A DNA stretch of 64,000 nt. It comes from CAYFFV01 sp964342695. Lineage in GTDB: Bacteria > Acidobacteriota > Vicinamibacteria > Vicinamibacterales > UBA8438. The position numbers and the translations under genes are program-made. Location of the stretch: assembly GCA_964342695.1 (NCBI GenBank), contig CAYFFV010000005.1:1-64000 (forward strand). The letters run 5' to 3'. Positions 1 through 9,122 of the stretch are shown piece after piece. Under the pieces are notes generated by a model. That model was not told where the DNA came from. It saw nothing but the letters and a program-made list of their open reading frames with translations, and ran no database searches. Each line of letters begins with the position of its first letter. Positions within the stretch are counted from its first letter, which is position 1.

Positions 1-23
1 CTCTACCACTGAGTTACTCCCGC
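1..23 (-). tRNA. tRNA-Gly, 5' part only (cut by window edge)
   Basis: Read on the minus strand, the first 23 bases give the acceptor 5' strand GCGGGAG, then TAACTCAGTGGTAGAG, a typical D-arm with the conserved GTGGTAGAG core. The GCGGGAG acceptor with this D-arm is characteristic of bacterial tRNA-Gly (GCC). The anticodon lies outside the window, so the isotype is inferred. A plausible promoter sits immediately upstream. Confidence 0.72.
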
Positions 24-36
24 ACTCAAATAGAGA

Positions 37-65
37 AGGGTACCACGCACATTTCGTCTCATCAA
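37..65 (-). promoter_or_regulatory. sigma70-type promoter for the tRNA
   Basis: On the minus strand TTGATG (-35, 65..60) and TACCCT (-10, 42..37) are separated by exactly 17 bases. The predicted start falls about 7 bases before the mature tRNA 5' end. The -35 matches consensus at 4 of 6 positions. The cysS stop lies about 70 bases upstream, so the tRNA could also be reached by read-through. Confidence 0.45.
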
Positions 66-132
66 GCACCCTACAAAGAAACTAGTTCCTGAAAATGATA
101 CATTTACAGCTAGAAACAAAACAGAAACAACA

Positions 133-1548
133 CTATTTTCGTTTCCAGCGGGTGCCACTCGTGCTATCTTCCAAGATAATTCCTCGCTTCTCAAGATCAT
201 CCCGAACTTGGTCGGCTGTTGAAAAATCTCTCCTCCTCCGTGCCTCTTGACGCTCTTCAATCAATCTCTCTATTTCACTCACTTGGACTGGAGGTTCGGC
301 ATCTTCAAGACGACGTAGCTTTACGACACCAAGAACCTGATCAAAATCTGAAAAAACCTTTTTTATTTTTTCAATATCTTTGGTTCCAACTGCACCTGTG
401 TCGATCGAAGCATTCATTGTCCGCACAAGTTCAAACATTACTCCAAGCGCACCTGGAGTATTAAGATCGCGACTCATCATTTCGTTAAATAATTGCTGGG
501 CCTCCAAGACTCTCGCACCAATGCTGTCATGGGACCCTCCATCAGTAACTGTGTCAAGACGAGCCAGAAAATCCATTAATCTGGTCAGCGCCTCGTCCGC
601 CTGTATCAGGCTAGCCCACGTAAATCTCAGTTGTTTGCGATAATGAGTTGACAACAGCACATAACGAAGTGTCGATGCACGATAGCCTTCATTTAAAACA
701 TCTTGAACCGTAAGAACATTACCTGAAGATTTTGACATTTTGTCGTTGTCATCTATCAAGAGGTGTTCTACGTGAATCCAAAAACGGGCGAACTGCTCTC
801 CCGTCGCTCCTTCACTTTGTGCGATCTCATTTTCATGATGAGGGAAAATCAAATCGACCCCACCCGCATGAATGTCAATAGGGGGTTCGTCAAGCAACCG
901 TAAAGCCATCGCTGAACATTCAATGTGCCAACCCGGTCTTCCGGGACCTATGCCAAAATCCCATGTCGGCTCATCTTCCGATGTCGCTTTCCACAGCACA
1001 AAATCACGGGCATCTTGTTTCGCATATTGGTCTGAGTCAACGCGGGCACCTACTTTGATACCATCGTGATCGAGATGCGCCAATTTCCCATACTCTTCAA
1101 GAGCAGAAATTTTAAAATAGATAGACCCTTCACTCTTGTACGCATACCCACGTCTCTCAAGATCCTTAATCATCTGCACCATAGCCAGTAGATTCTCTTC
1201 ATCCGTCGCCCGCGGGTACTCCTCTACAGATTCGATGCCCAATATTTCCACGTCTTCCTTAAATGCCGCGATAAAACGATCTGTATATGTTCGCAGCGAG
1301 ACGCCTGCGTCCCGGGCAGCCTTAATAGTCTTATCGTCAACATCAGTAAAATTAATGACCTGGCGCACTTTAAAACCCGCCACGTACTGCAACGTGCGCC
1401 GAAGAATATCAAGACATATAAAGGTTCTAAAATTGCCAATGTGACCACGTGCATAAACTGTTAAACCACAGGCGTACATACGAACTGTATTATCCTTGGC
1501 AGGAGCGAACACCTCTTCACGGCGAGTTAAAGTGTTAAAAAGAAACAC
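133..1548 (-). CDS. cysS: Cysteinyl-tRNA synthetase
   Basis: Cytoplasmic class I aminoacyl-tRNA synthetase that charges tRNA-Cys using ATP. The 471-aa length is normal. Visible hallmarks are the N-terminal MYACGLTVY segment with zinc-ligand Cys27, the HIGH-type motif HIGN at residues 36-39, another conserved Cys in IECSAM near residue 209, and the KMSKS loop near residue 270. The rest is an alpha-helical anticodon-binding region with a basic C-terminus. It starts at an ATG. It lies downstream of ribF on the same strand across a 111-base gap, and upstream of the tRNA-Gly. Identification is secure. Confidence 0.97.
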   Translation of the reverse strand: MFLFNTLTRREEVFAPAKDNTVRMYACGLTVYARGHIGNFRTFICLDILRRTLQYVAGFKVRQVINFTDVDDKTIKAARDAGVSLRTYTDRFIAAFKEDVEILGIESVEEYPRATDEENLLAMVQMIKDLERRGYAYKSEGSIYFKISALEEYGKLAHLDHDGIKVGARVDSDQYAKQDARDFVLWKATSEDEPTWDFGIGPGRPGWHIECSAMALRLLDEPPIDIHAGGVDLIFPHHENEIAQSEGATGEQFARFWIHVEHLLIDDNDKMSKSSGNVLTVQDVLNEGYRASTLRYVLLSTHYRKQLRFTWASLIQADEALTRLMDFLARLDTVTDGGSHDSIGARVLEAQQLFNEMMSRDLNTPGALGVMFELVRTMNASIDTGAVGTKDIEKIKKVFSDFDQVLGVVKLRRLEDAEPPVQVSEIERLIEERQEARRRRDFSTADQVRDDLEKRGIILEDSTSGTRWKRK

Positions 1549-1659
1549 GATACCTTAATCCTTAAAAAGTCTTGAGTGGTCGCGTTGACAACACGTGCAC
1601 TACAATACAACGCTCGGTTAATTTAAATCGACAGCCTCACTATTTTAAGGAGACTCATT

Positions 1660-2598
1660 TTACAGTGACATCTTTTCAAAGAGAGCACGAGCCTCCTCAC
1701 AATCGACAACGATTTGATTTTTAAGTTCACTCGAACTTGAAAATAAACGTTCTTCCCTTAAACGCTTTACAAAAGCTACCCGCACATGCCGGCCGTACAA
1801 ATCACCACTAAAGCGAAGCAAGTGACTCTCTACGACCCGATCACCACTTATTTCAAAAGTAGGTCTGACGCCGATATTTGTAACAGCGGCGTGAATAACA
1901 CCATCAATCGTAACAGTAGACGCATAAACTCCATCAGGTGGGAGAATTTCATTGTCAGTCAAAAGGTTGGCCGTCGGAAATCCTTGATGTGTGCCCCTAT
2001 TAGAACCTCGAACCACCTCACCATCGATACAATAATGATGCCCAAGAAGACTACCCGCCTCATCGACGTAGCCTTCACTTAAAAGTCGCCTAATCCGCGT
2101 ACTACTAACAACAAAATCCTTGTAGCGAACGGGATCGATTTTCGCAACCCGAAAATCGTATATAGAACCAAGAGATCTCAGTAGTGAAAAATTTCCTTTT
2201 CTTTCGTGACCAAATAAAAAATTTGAACCAACCCAAACCTCAGCAACATGCAACCAGTCCACCAATACTGAAGTTACGAACTGTTCCGGCGTCCATTGAG
2301 CAAGACCACCTGTAAATCGCACTATCGCTGTTGCATGTATGCCAGACTGTTCGAGATAAGTGATTTTCTGCTGTGTCGTCATGAGCAGAGCTGGAGCCTT
2401 ATCTGGACGAATGACTTTCGGCGGATGGGGATCAAACGTTAACACCGCAGCAGTCACACCCCGCTCAGCAGCACGTGAATTTACACGTTCCAAGAGCTTG
2501 GCATGCCCTCGATGCACCCCGTCAAAATTTCCCAAAGCGATCACAGATTCCGTCCAATTGTTCGGACACGAATCGTCTGGATAATAGATAATTTCCAC
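1660..2598 (-). CDS. ribF: Bifunctional riboflavin kinase / FMN adenylyltransferase
   Basis: Converts riboflavin to FMN and then FAD in the cytoplasm. The N-terminal half is the nucleotidyltransferase, with the signature GNFDGVHRGH at residues 23-32 and FDPHP near residue 56. The C-terminal half, from about residue 185, is the flavokinase, with RGxxxGFPTAN near residues 200-210. The 312-aa length is typical. Lumazine synthase (ribH) is at the far end of this window, so the flavin genes are not clustered. The 80 bases upstream show no FMN riboswitch. Confidence 0.96.
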   Translation of the reverse strand: MEIIYYPDDSCPNNWTESVIALGNFDGVHRGHAKLLERVNSRAAERGVTAAVLTFDPHPPKVIRPDKAPALLMTTQQKITYLEQSGIHATAIVRFTGGLAQWTPEQFVTSVLVDWLHVAEVWVGSNFLFGHERKGNFSLLRSLGSIYDFRVAKIDPVRYKDFVVSSTRIRRLLSEGYVDEAGSLLGHHYCIDGEVVRGSNRGTHQGFPTANLLTDNEILPPDGVYASTVTIDGVIHAAVTNIGVRPTFEISGDRVVESHLLRFSGDLYGRHVRVAFVKRLREERLFSSSSELKNQIVVDCEEARALFEKMSL

Positions 2599-2677
2599 AG
2601 TTAACTACTGATCATAATCTAGCCTTACCTTCTAGTCATTGGAACGCACACATTTCGATAAAACTCTACGTCCGGTA

Positions 2678-3502
2678 TCAATCTGAAAAGGGGAACAACT
2701 TGATTGACGCCTTTTGAACGGCTTCACTGAGTTGTTCATTTATCTTTAAGACCAAGCCATCGTAAGCAAGAGATATTCCACTTGGCAAAAGACTACAGGT
2801 CTCCGCATGAGGCAAGTCATGTGTCATATGCGTAAAGTAGGTATTTTTCGCACGGATTTTCTCCGCGGCTTGTACCGCTTGATCAATATTAAAATGCGTC
2901 GAATGAGGACGTCGGCGTAGGGCATCAAGCACCAGCACATCGAGATCGCCGAGTAACGGCCAAGATGCCTCAGGAATCTCATTACAATCAGTCAAGTAAG
3001 CGAAGGCACCAATTCTATAACCAAAAATTGACAGGGTGCCATGGCGCAAAGGGACGGGAACAATCCTATTGCTATTTAGTAAAAACGGTCCGTTCACAGG
3101 ACGCAAGGAAAGCTGCGGCAAACCTCCGCCTTGTGGAGTCTTGGGGTCAAAAACGTACGAAAACATCCGGCGAACATCTGTTAGCGTGCGAGAATTACCA
3201 TAACAAGGAATTTCTGCCCCTTGTCGAAAGTTATATATGCGCACATCATCGAGGCCCAGAACATGATCAGCATGACTGTGAGTCAGCAAAATACAATCAA
3301 CGCGATCCAAAGAAAACTTTAGAGCCTGCGCTCTGAGATCTGGTGATGCATCAATTAACACGGACAGACCATCGTCAAATTTTATCTGTACTGACGGACG
3401 CCATCTTCGATCTCTGCCGTCGGACGAATGACAGGTTTCGCAACCACAACCAATTACAGGAACACCAGTTGAAGTTCCAGTGCCCAAAAATTTCACATGC
3501 AC
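2678..3502 (-). CDS. PhnP-like metallo-beta-lactamase-fold hydrolase
   Basis: A 274-aa protein of the MBL superfamily, closest in layout to PhnP-type cyclic phosphodiesterases and related GTGTSxGVP proteins. The opening FLGTGTSTGVPVIGC and the CGCxxC cysteines at 19-24 match the PhnP subgroup, where such cysteines can hold a structural zinc. The metal-binding HSHADH motif is at residues 75-80. Further ligand candidates are the TDC of 'AYLTDCNEI' and the late HMTHD. There is no phosphonate (phn) gene nearby, so the substrate is unknown. The DUF1844 gene ends 3 bases before its start, implying a two-gene unit. Confidence 0.85.
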   Translation of the reverse strand: MHVKFLGTGTSTGVPVIGCGCETCHSSDGRDRRWRPSVQIKFDDGLSVLIDASPDLRAQALKFSLDRVDCILLTHSHADHVLGLDDVRIYNFRQGAEIPCYGNSRTLTDVRRMFSYVFDPKTPQGGGLPQLSLRPVNGPFLLNSNRIVPVPLRHGTLSIFGYRIGAFAYLTDCNEIPEASWPLLGDLDVLVLDALRRRPHSTHFNIDQAVQAAEKIRAKNTYFTHMTHDLPHAETCSLLPSGISLAYDGLVLKINEQLSEAVQKASIKLFPFSD

Positions 3503-3505
3503 ACT

Positions 3506-3781
3506 TTAGACCTCGGTGCCTCGAGTAGCCTGTCTATACCTGACTCTGAGTTCATGAAGCACTTGTTGAATAAAAGCTGTCTCGGCCTCTGAAAGATTAC
3601 CTTGAGTTTTCTGCTCCAAAAGCGCGACCATTTCAATTGCATGGAAAGCTGCCTCGAGATTTACAGCAGTCTTCTTCCCAGTGGCAGGATCGACCACATC
3701 ACCAAAATAAACGGCGGCCGTCTTCGCAAGTGACACAACAATTGCATTAAACGATATTTCTGACTTTTCCATCGTGTGCAT
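3506..3781 (-). CDS. DUF1844 family protein
   Basis: A 91-aa soluble protein matching the DUF1844 pattern: an N-terminal helix ('ISFNAIVVSLAKTAAVYFG'), a P-x-TGK turn, a central 'NLEAAFHAIEMVALLEQKT' segment and a C-terminal 'LHELRVRYRQA' helix. No biochemical role is established for the family. It is predicted to be all-alpha. It is the first gene of a minus-strand pair with the PhnP-like hydrolase and is divergent from mazG across 54 bases. An internal ATG at residue 4 is an alternative start. Confidence 0.82.
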   Translation of the reverse strand: MHTMEKSEISFNAIVVSLAKTAAVYFGDVVDPATGKKTAVNLEAAFHAIEMVALLEQKTQGNLSEAETAFIQQVLHELRVRYRQATRGTEV

Positions 3782-3798
3782 GCTACCACGTGCCCGAC

Positions 3799-3827
3799 TT
3801 GCGTTAGGTTAACAAGATGACTAGCAT
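3799..3827 (+). promoter_or_regulatory. candidate mazG promoter
   Basis: TTGCGT (3799-3804) and TAGCAT (3822-3827) are 17 bases apart and lie just upstream of the mazG ATG at 3836. A start about 7 bases after the -10 box would give a leader of only a few bases, so the transcript could be leaderless. No Shine-Dalgarno sequence is obvious in front of the ATG. Both boxes are imperfect. Confidence 0.33.
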
Positions 3828-3835
3828 AACCGGCT

Positions 3836-4660
3836 ATGTCAATAATTCCCCCAATAGATAATGGCACTCTTGGAGAAAAATTTGAGCGACTAGTTGAGAT
3901 TATGCGAATACTTCGCTCCCCAGACGGATGTCCTTGGGATCGAGAACAAACACCTCAGTCACTGCGTCCTTTCATCCTTGAAGAAGCCTACGAACTCGTC
4001 GAGGCAATTGATGTCTCTGACATCTCTTCTCTCCGTTCTGAGCTCGGCGATTACATCTTTGAAGCCGTTTTTCTAGCCCAGATCTGCAGCGAAGAAAACG
4101 CCTTCCGCATAGAGGATTCAATCGATTGCGTGTGCGAAAAATTAATACGCCGCCACCCGCACGTTTTTGACTCTGATATTTCTGAAGAAGCGATCACATC
4201 GCAAGATGTTAAAAAAAAATGGGAAGAAATTAAGAACAACGAGAAGCAAGCCGCCGGAGAAACACCACATCTACTAAGCGGTATACCTAAAGTCCTTCCT
4301 GCACTTCTACGGGCCTATCGAATGGGAAAACGCACTTCAACTATAGGATTTGATTGGCCTATTACAAGCCAAGTAATCGACAAGGTTGAAGAAGAACTTA
4401 GTGAGTTGCGCACGGCAATAGAAGCTGATAAATCAAGTGAAATTGAGGAAGAACTTGGTGACCTGCTATTTACAGTCGCGAATCTGTCCCGTCATCTCGG
4501 CTTGGACCCAGAACAAGCACTGAACAAGGCGAACATCAAATTTACAAAGCGGTTCAATGAACTAGAAAACTATTTTCGAGAAAACCAAAAAGAACTTCGT
4601 GACGTTTCAGATAAAGATATGGAAATAGCGTGGGAAAAGATTAAAAAAGAGCTCATGTAA
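3836..4660 (+). CDS. mazG: Nucleoside triphosphate pyrophosphohydrolase MazG
   Basis: A 274-aa housekeeping MazG with two tandem MazG domains. The first has the CPWDREQTPQSL motif at about 32-43, EEAYEL at about 49-54 and ELGDYIFE near residue 72. The second has 'EEELSEL' near residue 185 followed by EEELGDLLF near residue 207. The ExxE and ExxD acidic clusters that bind Mg2+ are intact in both. It hydrolyses NTPs to NMP and PPi in house-cleaning of the nucleotide pool. It is the only plus-strand gene in the first 11.4 kb and converges on carB. Length and motif spacing match the E. coli-type enzyme. Confidence 0.95.
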   Translation: MSIIPPIDNGTLGEKFERLVEIMRILRSPDGCPWDREQTPQSLRPFILEEAYELVEAIDVSDISSLRSELGDYIFEAVFLAQICSEENAFRIEDSIDCVCEKLIRRHPHVFDSDISEEAITSQDVKKKWEEIKNNEKQAAGETPHLLSGIPKVLPALLRAYRMGKRTSTIGFDWPITSQVIDKVEEELSELRTAIEADKSSEIEEELGDLLFTVANLSRHLGLDPEQALNKANIKFTKRFNELENYFRENQKELRDVSDKDMEIAWEKIKKELM

Positions 4661-4682
4661 ATTATTCCTGACTCAGCCAACG

Positions 4683-4707
4683 AAAAAGATTCAGATATTT
4701 CTGAATC
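4683..4707 (-). terminator. Rho-independent-type terminator after carB
   Basis: On the minus strand a perfect 8-bp stem (GATTCAGA / TCTGAATC, loop of 4) spans 4707-4688 and runs straight into TTTTT (4687-4683). It lies 28 bases past the carB stop. The stem is AT-rich, so strength is uncertain. On the plus strand (mazG) the hairpin has no U-tract, so it is best assigned to carB. Confidence 0.6.
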
Positions 4708-4735
4708 CCAGCACTCAAAAGAGCATCTTCAAGAA

Positions 4736-7700
4736 CTAGGCACGCATCCGATCATGATATTCCTGTAACGGCATGACACTCAATGCCTCCGATCTCATTG
4801 CCCGGATAGCACTTACAGTCGCAGCGGCGCCAGTCAACGTTGTAACGCATGGCACCCCAAGCATCATGGCAATTCGCCGAACTTTCATATCGTCAAAAAA
4901 AGATTCCCGACCCAGTGGAGTATTGATAATTAAATCAATTTCTCGGTTTAGTAGCCGATCACCCACATTGGGACGCCCTTCATTAACTTTGAATACAACT
5001 TCAACATCTAACCCGCTTGAACGAAGATATGCTGCCGTACCTCGTGATGCGACCAAGGTAAAACCAAGGGACGCCAGATCACGTGCAATCGGAAGGACAT
5101 TGGCCTTATCATCATCATTAACACTAATAAATGCACATCCATCGTCAGGCAACCGCTGACCAGCAGCGATTTGAGCTTTGGCATATGCGGCACCAAAATT
5201 TGATGCTCCGCCCATGACTTCCCCAGTCGATTTCATTTCAGGACCTAGAATACTGTCAACACCAGGAAAGCGCACAAATGGAAAAACAGGTGTCTTCACA
5301 AAAACACCCGCAACATTCAAGTCTTCAACCAACCCTAGGTCATTGAGAGTTTTTCCTACCATTAATCTAGCAGCCGTCTTAGCTAAAGGTACTCCCGTAG
5401 CCTTGGACAAATAAGGAACCGTTCGTGAAGCTCGAGGGTTCACTTCTAAAATATAGACAGTCTCCTCTTTTATCGCGAACTGGATGTTTAACAGTCCTAT
5501 CACCTTCAAAGCACGAGCAACACGGCGCGTATAATCCTTAATAACCACCAAATGACGTTCTGGAACAAGATAGGGTGGTACAACACAAGAACTATCACCT
5601 GAATGAATACCTGCCTCTTCGATATGCTCCATAATTCCACCGATGACAACTTCTCCGGTCGAATCAGCTAAAGCATCAACATCAAGCTCAAAAGCATCTT
5701 CTAAAAATTTGTCAACGAGAATTGGATGCTCAGGCGAAGCATCGACAGCTTCCACCATATAACGATCGAGCGCTCCTGAATCATAAACGATGGCCATCGC
5801 TCTACCACCGAGAACATAGGATGGCCTGACTACTATCGGATATCCAATCGATTCAGCCACTGTGCGAGCTTCTTCACGGGAGGTCGCCATGCCATTCGGA
5901 GCCTGTGGAATACCAAGGTCCCAAAGTAAACGCGAAAAACGTTCTCGATCTTCAGCTAAATCAATAGAATCAGGTGATGTCCCAACAATTTTTACACCAG
6001 CCGCTTGCAATGCGAGAGCAAGTTTGAGTGGTGTTTGCCCACCGAACTGGACAATGCAGGATACCGGACCTTCTTTAGATTGTTCTCGGCTTATAACAGC
6101 CTGCACATCCTCTAAAGTCAAAGGCTCAAAATACAAACGATCCACCGTGTCATAGTCTGTTGACACAGTCTCTGGATTGCAGTTAATCATTACCGTCTCA
6201 TAACCTTCTTCCTGCATCGCAAAAGCTGCATGGCAACAACAGTAATCAAACTCAATTCCCTGTCCAATCCTGTTTGGGCCACTACCCAGTATCACCACTT
6301 TCGGCCGATCGGTTGGGTCAGATTCACACTCAGATTCGTATGTTCCATACAGATATGGAGTGAACGACTCGAACTCTGCAGCGCACGTATCTATCCGTTT
6401 ATACGCCGTCGAAAAATTACTCTCTAAACGACGAGCAGCTATTTCCGAACTCTCAACATCTGCGATATGTGCCAGCTCCTCATCACCAAAACCACTGCGT
6501 TTGACCGCCTGAATCATGTCATTCGACACATGTAGCCAATCCACCACACCAGCTGACCGTCTAAGCTCTGTTAATTCCTCAAACTGTGTCAAGAACCAGC
6601 GATCTATTCGAGTCGCCTCGTAAAGCTTTTCAACAGACCACTCATTCTCCAACGCTTCAAAAATAGCCCATATTCTTTTGTCATTTGGAACCACAAGTTT
6701 TCCATGCAGTAACGCCTCGTCAGAGCTGTCGCTTAAATCACGTCCAAAAACTAGACCACTCTTGCCAAGCTCAAGCGATCTCATGCCTTTTAAGAAAGCT
6801 TCTTTAAACGTCCGACCAATCGCCATCACTTCACCTACCGACTTCATTTGGGTCGTTAGAGTACGGTCAGCCTTAGGAAACTTTTCAAATGCCCAGCGGG
6901 GAATTTTTACGACAACATAGTCAATTGTGGGTTCAAACGATGCCGGCGTCAGACGAGTAATATCGTTGGGAATTTCATCAAGATGATAACCTAACGCTAA
7001 TTTTGCCGCGATCTTGGCAATGGGAAATCCAGTCGCTTTTGATGCAAGCGCCGACGAACGAGACACTCGAGGATTCATTTCAATTGCAAGCATTCGACCA
7101 TTGTCAGGATTGACAGCAAACTGGATATTTGATCCCCCTGTCTCAACACCAACACGGCGAATAATCCGCCGCGCAGCATCTCGCATTCGCTGATATTCCT
7201 TATCAGTAAGAGTCAAAGCCGGAGCGACAGTGATGCTATCCCCTGTGTGGACACCCATTGGGTCAATATTTTCAATGGAGCAAATAACAACAAAGTTATC
7301 TGCTGAGTCTCGCATCACTTCAAGTTCAAATTCCTTCCAACCTATGACCGATTCTTCTATAAGAATTTCATGAACAGGACTCAACTCAATACCACGTTCC
7401 GCGAGTTCGCGAAACTCTTCAATGTTATAGGCTATGCCCCCACCAACTCCTCCAAGAGTAAACGAAGGTCTTATAATTGTGGGAAACCCAAATCGATCGA
7501 CCAGCGCAAGCGCTTCCTCAACAGAACGTGCATATTCACCGGATGGCACCTCAATACCAATTGACTTCATGGCCTCATTAAACTGCGACCTATCTTCTGC
7601 AACGTTAATGGCTTCAATAGACGCACCAATTAAACGCACATTGAAATTTTCGAGCACACCATGCTTAGCCAACTCGACTGTTAGGTTAAGAGCTGTCTGT

Positions 7701-7975
7701 CCACCAACCGTCGGCAACAATGAATCGGGCTGTTCTTTTTCAATAACAGCCCGTGCCATCTCCCACGTCAAGGGTTCCACATACGTGCGGTCTGCTACTT
7801 CTGGATCAGTCATGATCGTGGCAGGATTACTATTAATCAGGACGACCTCTAGGCCTTCACTTCTCAGGGCTTTACAGGCCTGCGAACCAGAATAATCAAA
7901 TTCGCAAGCCTGACCGATCACTATCGGACCAGACCCGATTACTAACACTTTTTTTATATCTTTCCTACGGGGCAT
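4736..7975 (-). CDS. carB: Carbamoyl-phosphate synthase large subunit
   Basis: A 1079-aa protein of full length. It makes carbamoyl phosphate from bicarbonate, two ATP and the ammonia delivered by CarA, feeding pyrimidine and arginine synthesis. The duplicated architecture is visible: two copies of the 'VxxxGSGPxxIGQ' entry motif (N-terminus and about residue 560), two ATP-grasp halves with GGxGxGI/GGRAM-type loops, two copies of 'EVNPR/EMNPRxSR', and a C-terminal MGS-like allosteric domain (from about residue 940). It lies 16 bases downstream of carA. A terminator hairpin follows the stop. Confidence 0.98.
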   Translation of the reverse strand: MPRRKDIKKVLVIGSGPIVIGQACEFDYSGSQACKALRSEGLEVVLINSNPATIMTDPEVADRTYVEPLTWEMARAVIEKEQPDSLLPTVGGQTALNLTVELAKHGVLENFNVRLIGASIEAINVAEDRSQFNEAMKSIGIEVPSGEYARSVEEALALVDRFGFPTIIRPSFTLGGVGGGIAYNIEEFRELAERGIELSPVHEILIEESVIGWKEFELEVMRDSADNFVVICSIENIDPMGVHTGDSITVAPALTLTDKEYQRMRDAARRIIRRVGVETGGSNIQFAVNPDNGRMLAIEMNPRVSRSSALASKATGFPIAKIAAKLALGYHLDEIPNDITRLTPASFEPTIDYVVVKIPRWAFEKFPKADRTLTTQMKSVGEVMAIGRTFKEAFLKGMRSLELGKSGLVFGRDLSDSSDEALLHGKLVVPNDKRIWAIFEALENEWSVEKLYEATRIDRWFLTQFEELTELRRSAGVVDWLHVSNDMIQAVKRSGFGDEELAHIADVESSEIAARRLESNFSTAYKRIDTCAAEFESFTPYLYGTYESECESDPTDRPKVVILGSGPNRIGQGIEFDYCCCHAAFAMQEEGYETVMINCNPETVSTDYDTVDRLYFEPLTLEDVQAVISREQSKEGPVSCIVQFGGQTPLKLALALQAAGVKIVGTSPDSIDLAEDRERFSRLLWDLGIPQAPNGMATSREEARTVAESIGYPIVVRPSYVLGGRAMAIVYDSGALDRYMVEAVDASPEHPILVDKFLEDAFELDVDALADSTGEVVIGGIMEHIEEAGIHSGDSSCVVPPYLVPERHLVVIKDYTRRVARALKVIGLLNIQFAIKEETVYILEVNPRASRTVPYLSKATGVPLAKTAARLMVGKTLNDLGLVEDLNVAGVFVKTPVFPFVRFPGVDSILGPEMKSTGEVMGGASNFGAAYAKAQIAAGQRLPDDGCAFISVNDDDKANVLPIARDLASLGFTLVASRGTAAYLRSSGLDVEVVFKVNEGRPNVGDRLLNREIDLIINTPLGRESFFDDMKVRRIAMMLGVPCVTTLTGAAATVSAIRAMRSEALSVMPLQEYHDRMRA

Positions 7976-7991
7976 AATGAAGTTTACTTAT

Positions 7992-9122
7992 TTAGGTTCG
8001 ACGTTCCATGGCGTCAATAAATTTAGAGAAAAGATAATCGGCGTCGTGAGGGCCAGGAGAAGCCTCTGGATGGTATTGCACGCAAAAAACAGGTTTCTCC
8101 CTGTGCCGTAAACCCTCGATGGTCTCGTCATAAAGATTTACGTGAGTAACTTCAACCTCGGAAGGTACTGATTCCGCGTCAACCGCAAAGCCATGGTTCT
8201 GAGAAGTAATTTCAACCTGTTGAGTAGCCAAGTTTTTGACTGGATGATTGCCACCACGATGACCAAATTTCAATTTATATGTTCGGGCACCCATTGCTAA
8301 ACTAAGTATCTGATGTCCCAAGCAGATTCCAAACACTGGCACATTCGTTTCCATTAATTCTTTAGCATTTTGTATTGCATAACCCAAAACGGAAGGATCG
8401 CCTGGTCCGTTACTTAGAAAAACACCGTCCGGCTCAATGGCAAGAAGATCCCCAACCGGAGACTGAGCTGGAAAAACTTTTATTCGACAACCATGCGCCG
8501 AAAATCGTCGTAGAATATTTTTCTTCATTCCAAAATCATACGCAGCGATTGTAAGCTGTCTTCCGGAGACTCGGCCAACCGACTCTCTGAACTGATCATC
8601 CGATTGCCCACTTGACGGCAACCAATCATACGGTTCAGAACATGTAACACTGCCGACCAAATCACTTCCCTCTATCTTTTTAACCTTTTTTGCCTCAGCA
8701 ATCAGTGTGTCTAGATCATAATCTCCCGTCGCAATGACTCCCCGCATTACACCAGCAGTCCTCAATAATCTCGTCAAGGCTCGTGTGTCTATATTCGAAA
8801 TTGCGACCACTCCGTGTTTTACAAGATACTCGCGCAATGTCATATCCGCACGCCAATTGCTGGCAATAGGGGAATTCTCGCGCATAACGAAACCAGAAGC
8901 CTTTGGCCCATCAGATTCCGTATCTTCGACCGCCACACCGTAGTTGCCAATTTGAGGACAGGTCATCGTCACAATCTGTCCACAATAGGATGGATCGGTC
9001 AAAACTTCCTGATAGCCTGTCATATTTGTATTAAATACAACTTCACCTCGAGCGATCCCTGGCGCGCCAGCGGCCTCGCCTAAATAGTGAGTCCCGTCTT
9101 CAAGTACTAATATTGCTGTCAT
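7992..9122 (-). CDS. carA: Carbamoyl-phosphate synthase small subunit (glutaminase)
   Basis: A 376-aa glutamine amidotransferase subunit that supplies ammonia to CarB. The N-terminal half carries the CPSase small-chain domain (FNTNMTGYQEVLTDPSY). The C-terminal half is a class I amidotransferase with the nucleophile Cys in GICLGHQ (about residue 268) and the HPEASPGPHD segment providing His and Glu. The start codon overlaps the stop of the upstream pseudokinase gene as ATGA, so translation of the two is probably coupled. No PyrR-type attenuator or leader can fit because the upstream gene abuts it. Confidence 0.97.
   Translation of the reverse strand: MTAILVLEDGTHYLGEAAGAPGIARGEVVFNTNMTGYQEVLTDPSYCGQIVTMTCPQIGNYGVAVEDTESDGPKASGFVMRENSPIASNWRADMTLREYLVKHGVVAISNIDTRALTRLLRTAGVMRGVIATGDYDLDTLIAEAKKVKKIEGSDLVGSVTCSEPYDWLPSSGQSDDQFRESVGRVSGRQLTIAAYDFGMKKNILRRFSAHGCRIKVFPAQSPVGDLLAIEPDGVFLSNGPGDPSVLGYAIQNAKELMETNVPVFGICLGHQILSLAMGARTYKLKFGHRGGNHPVKNLATQQVEITSQNHGFAVDAESVPSEVEVTHVNLYDETIEGLRHREKPVFCVQYHPEASPGPHDADYLFSKFIDAMERRT

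Noticed and set aside
1580..1625. TTGACA and TACAAT on the plus strand between cysS and ribF
   Set aside because: Spacing is only about 12 bases and no plus-strand gene follows.
2599..2677. FMN riboswitch before ribF or ribH
   Set aside because: The ribF leader is only about 80 bases and has no conserved RFN elements; ribH overlaps its upstream gene so there is no leader.
7434..7895. A 153-codon plus-strand frame inside carB
   Set aside because: It lies wholly opposite carB, has no recognisable motif and no upstream ribosome-binding site.
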